From a virus, in IMG/VR virus record IMGVR_UViG_3300034521_000180, positions 1-20,783 of that record: 20,783 nt of DNA; one strand, 5' to 3'. Of the stretch, positions 19,536 to 20,783 are shown piece after piece (the stretch's first letter is position 1; the number at the start of each line of letters is the position of its first letter). Under the pieces are notes generated by a model. It was not told the origin of the DNA and did no database searches. It worked only from the letters and a program-made list of their open reading frames with translations. The translations under genes were made by a program, and so were the position numbers.

Positions 19536-20783
19536 GGGGCTGCAGCACTCTGCGCGCGCAGGGCTACTTTCGCTGTACCGACCTGAGCCGCAAACGGCGG
19601 TTGAATGGGCAGACGATAATTACTATCTCCCCAAAGAGTCGGCCTACCAGGAAGGGCGCTGGGAAACGTTGCCGTTTCAACGCGCGATCATGAATGCGAT
19701 GGGTAACGATTACATACGTGAGGTCAACGTTGTTAAGTCTGCCCGTGTTGGCTATTCAAAAATGTTGCTGGGTGTTTATGCGTATTTTATTCAGCACAAG
19801 CAGCGAAATTCCCTTATCTGGCTGCCCACTGATGGTGACGCCGAAAACTTCATGAAGTCGCATGTTGAACCAACGATCCGCGATATTCCGTCACTTCTGG
19901 CGCTGGCCCCCTGGTATGGCAAAAAGCACCGGGATAATACGCTCAGTATGAAACGTTTCTCCAACGGTCGCGGGTTCTGGTGTCTGGGTGGTAAGGCGGC
20001 GAAAAACTATCGTGAAAAGTCAGTGGATGTTGCCGGCTATGACGAACTCGCAGCTTTTGATGAGGATATTGAGAAAGAGGGTTCCCCGACGTTTCTCGGT
20101 GACAAACGTATTGAGGGCTCTGTCTGGCCCAAATCTATTCGCGGATCAACGCCAAAAACAAAGGGAACCTGCCAGATTGAGCGTGCTGCCAGCGAATCCG
20201 GGCATTTCATGCGCTTTCATGTTGCCTGTCCGCACTGTGGTGAAGAGCAGTACCTTAAATTCGGCGACAAAGAGACTCCGTTCGGTCTGAAATGGACACC
20301 GGGCGAACCCTCCAGCGTCTTTTACCTGTGTGAACATAATGCCTGCGTCATTAAGCAGCAGGAGCTGGATTTCACTGAAGCACGTTACATCTGCGACACC
20401 ACCGGGATCTGGACGCGCGACGGTTTATCCTGGTTTTCATCAACAGGCACCGAAATCGACCCGCCAGACAGCGTGACGTTTCACATCTGGACGGCATACA
20501 GCCCGTTTACCACCTGGATACAGATCGTCAAAGACTGGCTAAAAACGAAAGGGGATACCGGAAAGCGTAAAACCTTCGTGAACACCACTCTGGGCGAAAC
20601 ATGGGAGCCTAAAATTGGTGAACGGCCTGATGCGGAGCTCATGGCCGAACGCAAAGAGTTCTTCGGCGCATCCGTACCGGAGCGTGTTGCTTATCTGACA
20701 GCCGGGATCGACTCCCAGTTGGATCGATATGAAATGCGCGTCTGGGGATGGGGACCCGGTGAGGAAAGCTGGCTGATTGACCG
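19510..20783 (+). CDS. A: Terminase large subunit, lambda gpA type, 3' end missing
   Basis: GTG 19510 starts VNISNSQVKGLQHSARAGLL, and about 424 of an expected 641 or so residues are present before the window ends. The lambda gpA pattern is clear: EWADDNYYLPKESAYQEGRW, an unusual Walker A in VVKSARVGYSKM, the Walker B-like DVAGYDELAAF, two cysteine pairs (ACPHCGEE and LCEHNAC) and the start of the nuclease half (GIDSQLDRYEMRVWGWGPGE). It drives DNA translocation with ATP and cuts cosN. No frame disruption is seen. Confidence 0.96.
   Translation, partial: MNISNSQVKGLQHSARAGLLSLYRPEPQTAVEWADDNYYLPKESAYQEGRWETLPFQRAIMNAMGNDYIREVNVVKSARVGYSKMLLGVYAYFIQHKQRNSLIWLPTDGDAENFMKSHVEPTIRDIPSLLALAPWYGKKHRDNTLSMKRFSNGRGFWCLGGKAAKNYREKSVDVAGYDELAAFDEDIEKEGSPTFLGDKRIEGSVWPKSIRGSTPKTKGTCQIERAASESGHFMRFHVACPHCGEEQYLKFGDKETPFGLKWTPGEPSSVFYLCEHNACVIKQQELDFTEARYICDTTGIWTRDGLSWFSSTGTEIDPPDSVTFHIWTAYSPFTTWIQIVKDWLKTKGDTGKRKTFVNTTLGETWEPKIGERPDAELMAERKEFFGASVPERVAYLTAGIDSQLDRYEMRVWGWGPGEESWLID

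Overview
The window is the left two thirds of a lambdoid, siphovirus-type prophage in an enterobacterial chromosome. It opens with the last 53 codons of the isocitrate dehydrogenase gene icd, the attachment site used by phage 21 and e14. It continues with an e14-type integrase, excisionase, repressor, Cro and YmfL. Near the right end is a lambda-type cos site followed by Nu1- and A-type terminase genes. The icd protein sequence and the phage genes point to Escherichia or a close relative; species cannot be fixed from this window.

Layout, left to right. 1-164: icd 3' end, followed by a terminator and att-type sites. 323-787: AT-rich accessory gene at the prophage edge. 810-2163 (minus): int and xis. 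2212-3039 (minus): accessory multi-pass membrane protein. 3404-3782 (minus): probable leftward early promoter, whose leader folds into a long branched RNA and ends at a strong terminator. 3837-4463 (minus): LexA-like CI repressor. 4510-5707: rightward promoter, cro, ymfL, a YmfM-position gene and a DUF4222 gene. 5697-6554: replication organizer gene with 15-bp iterons inside it (candidate origin). 6551-11817: tightly coupled early genes: Dam-family adenine methyltransferase, cytosine-C5 methyltransferase, RusA, Rha/KilAC antirepressor, DUF968 and antiterminator Q. 11840-13394 (minus): three coupled genes of unknown function, two of them small membrane proteins, inserted against the direction of late transcription. 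13630-14697: three small rightward genes. 14880-15932: beta-class adenine methyltransferase. 16076-17332: lysis cassette (class II holin, SAR endolysin, Rz, nested Rz1). 17490-18452: SIR2-like gene, a candidate phage-defence effector. 18771-18970: cos. 18990-20783: terminase small and large subunits, the latter cut by the window end.

How the parts work together. CI and Cro act on shared CTTAG/CTAAG-core operators at both early promoters. The rightward operon runs through replication, DNA modification, Holliday-junction resolution and Q, and Q then turns on lysis and packaging genes. Four accessory loci sit at separate points between these modules: the attL gene, the gene between xis and the early left leader, the three-gene operon after Q, and the SIR2 gene between Rz/Rz1 and cos. 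These are usual places for genes the prophage carries for its host. The best candidates for something undescribed are the 11840-13394 operon, the SIR2 gene and the structured left leader RNA.
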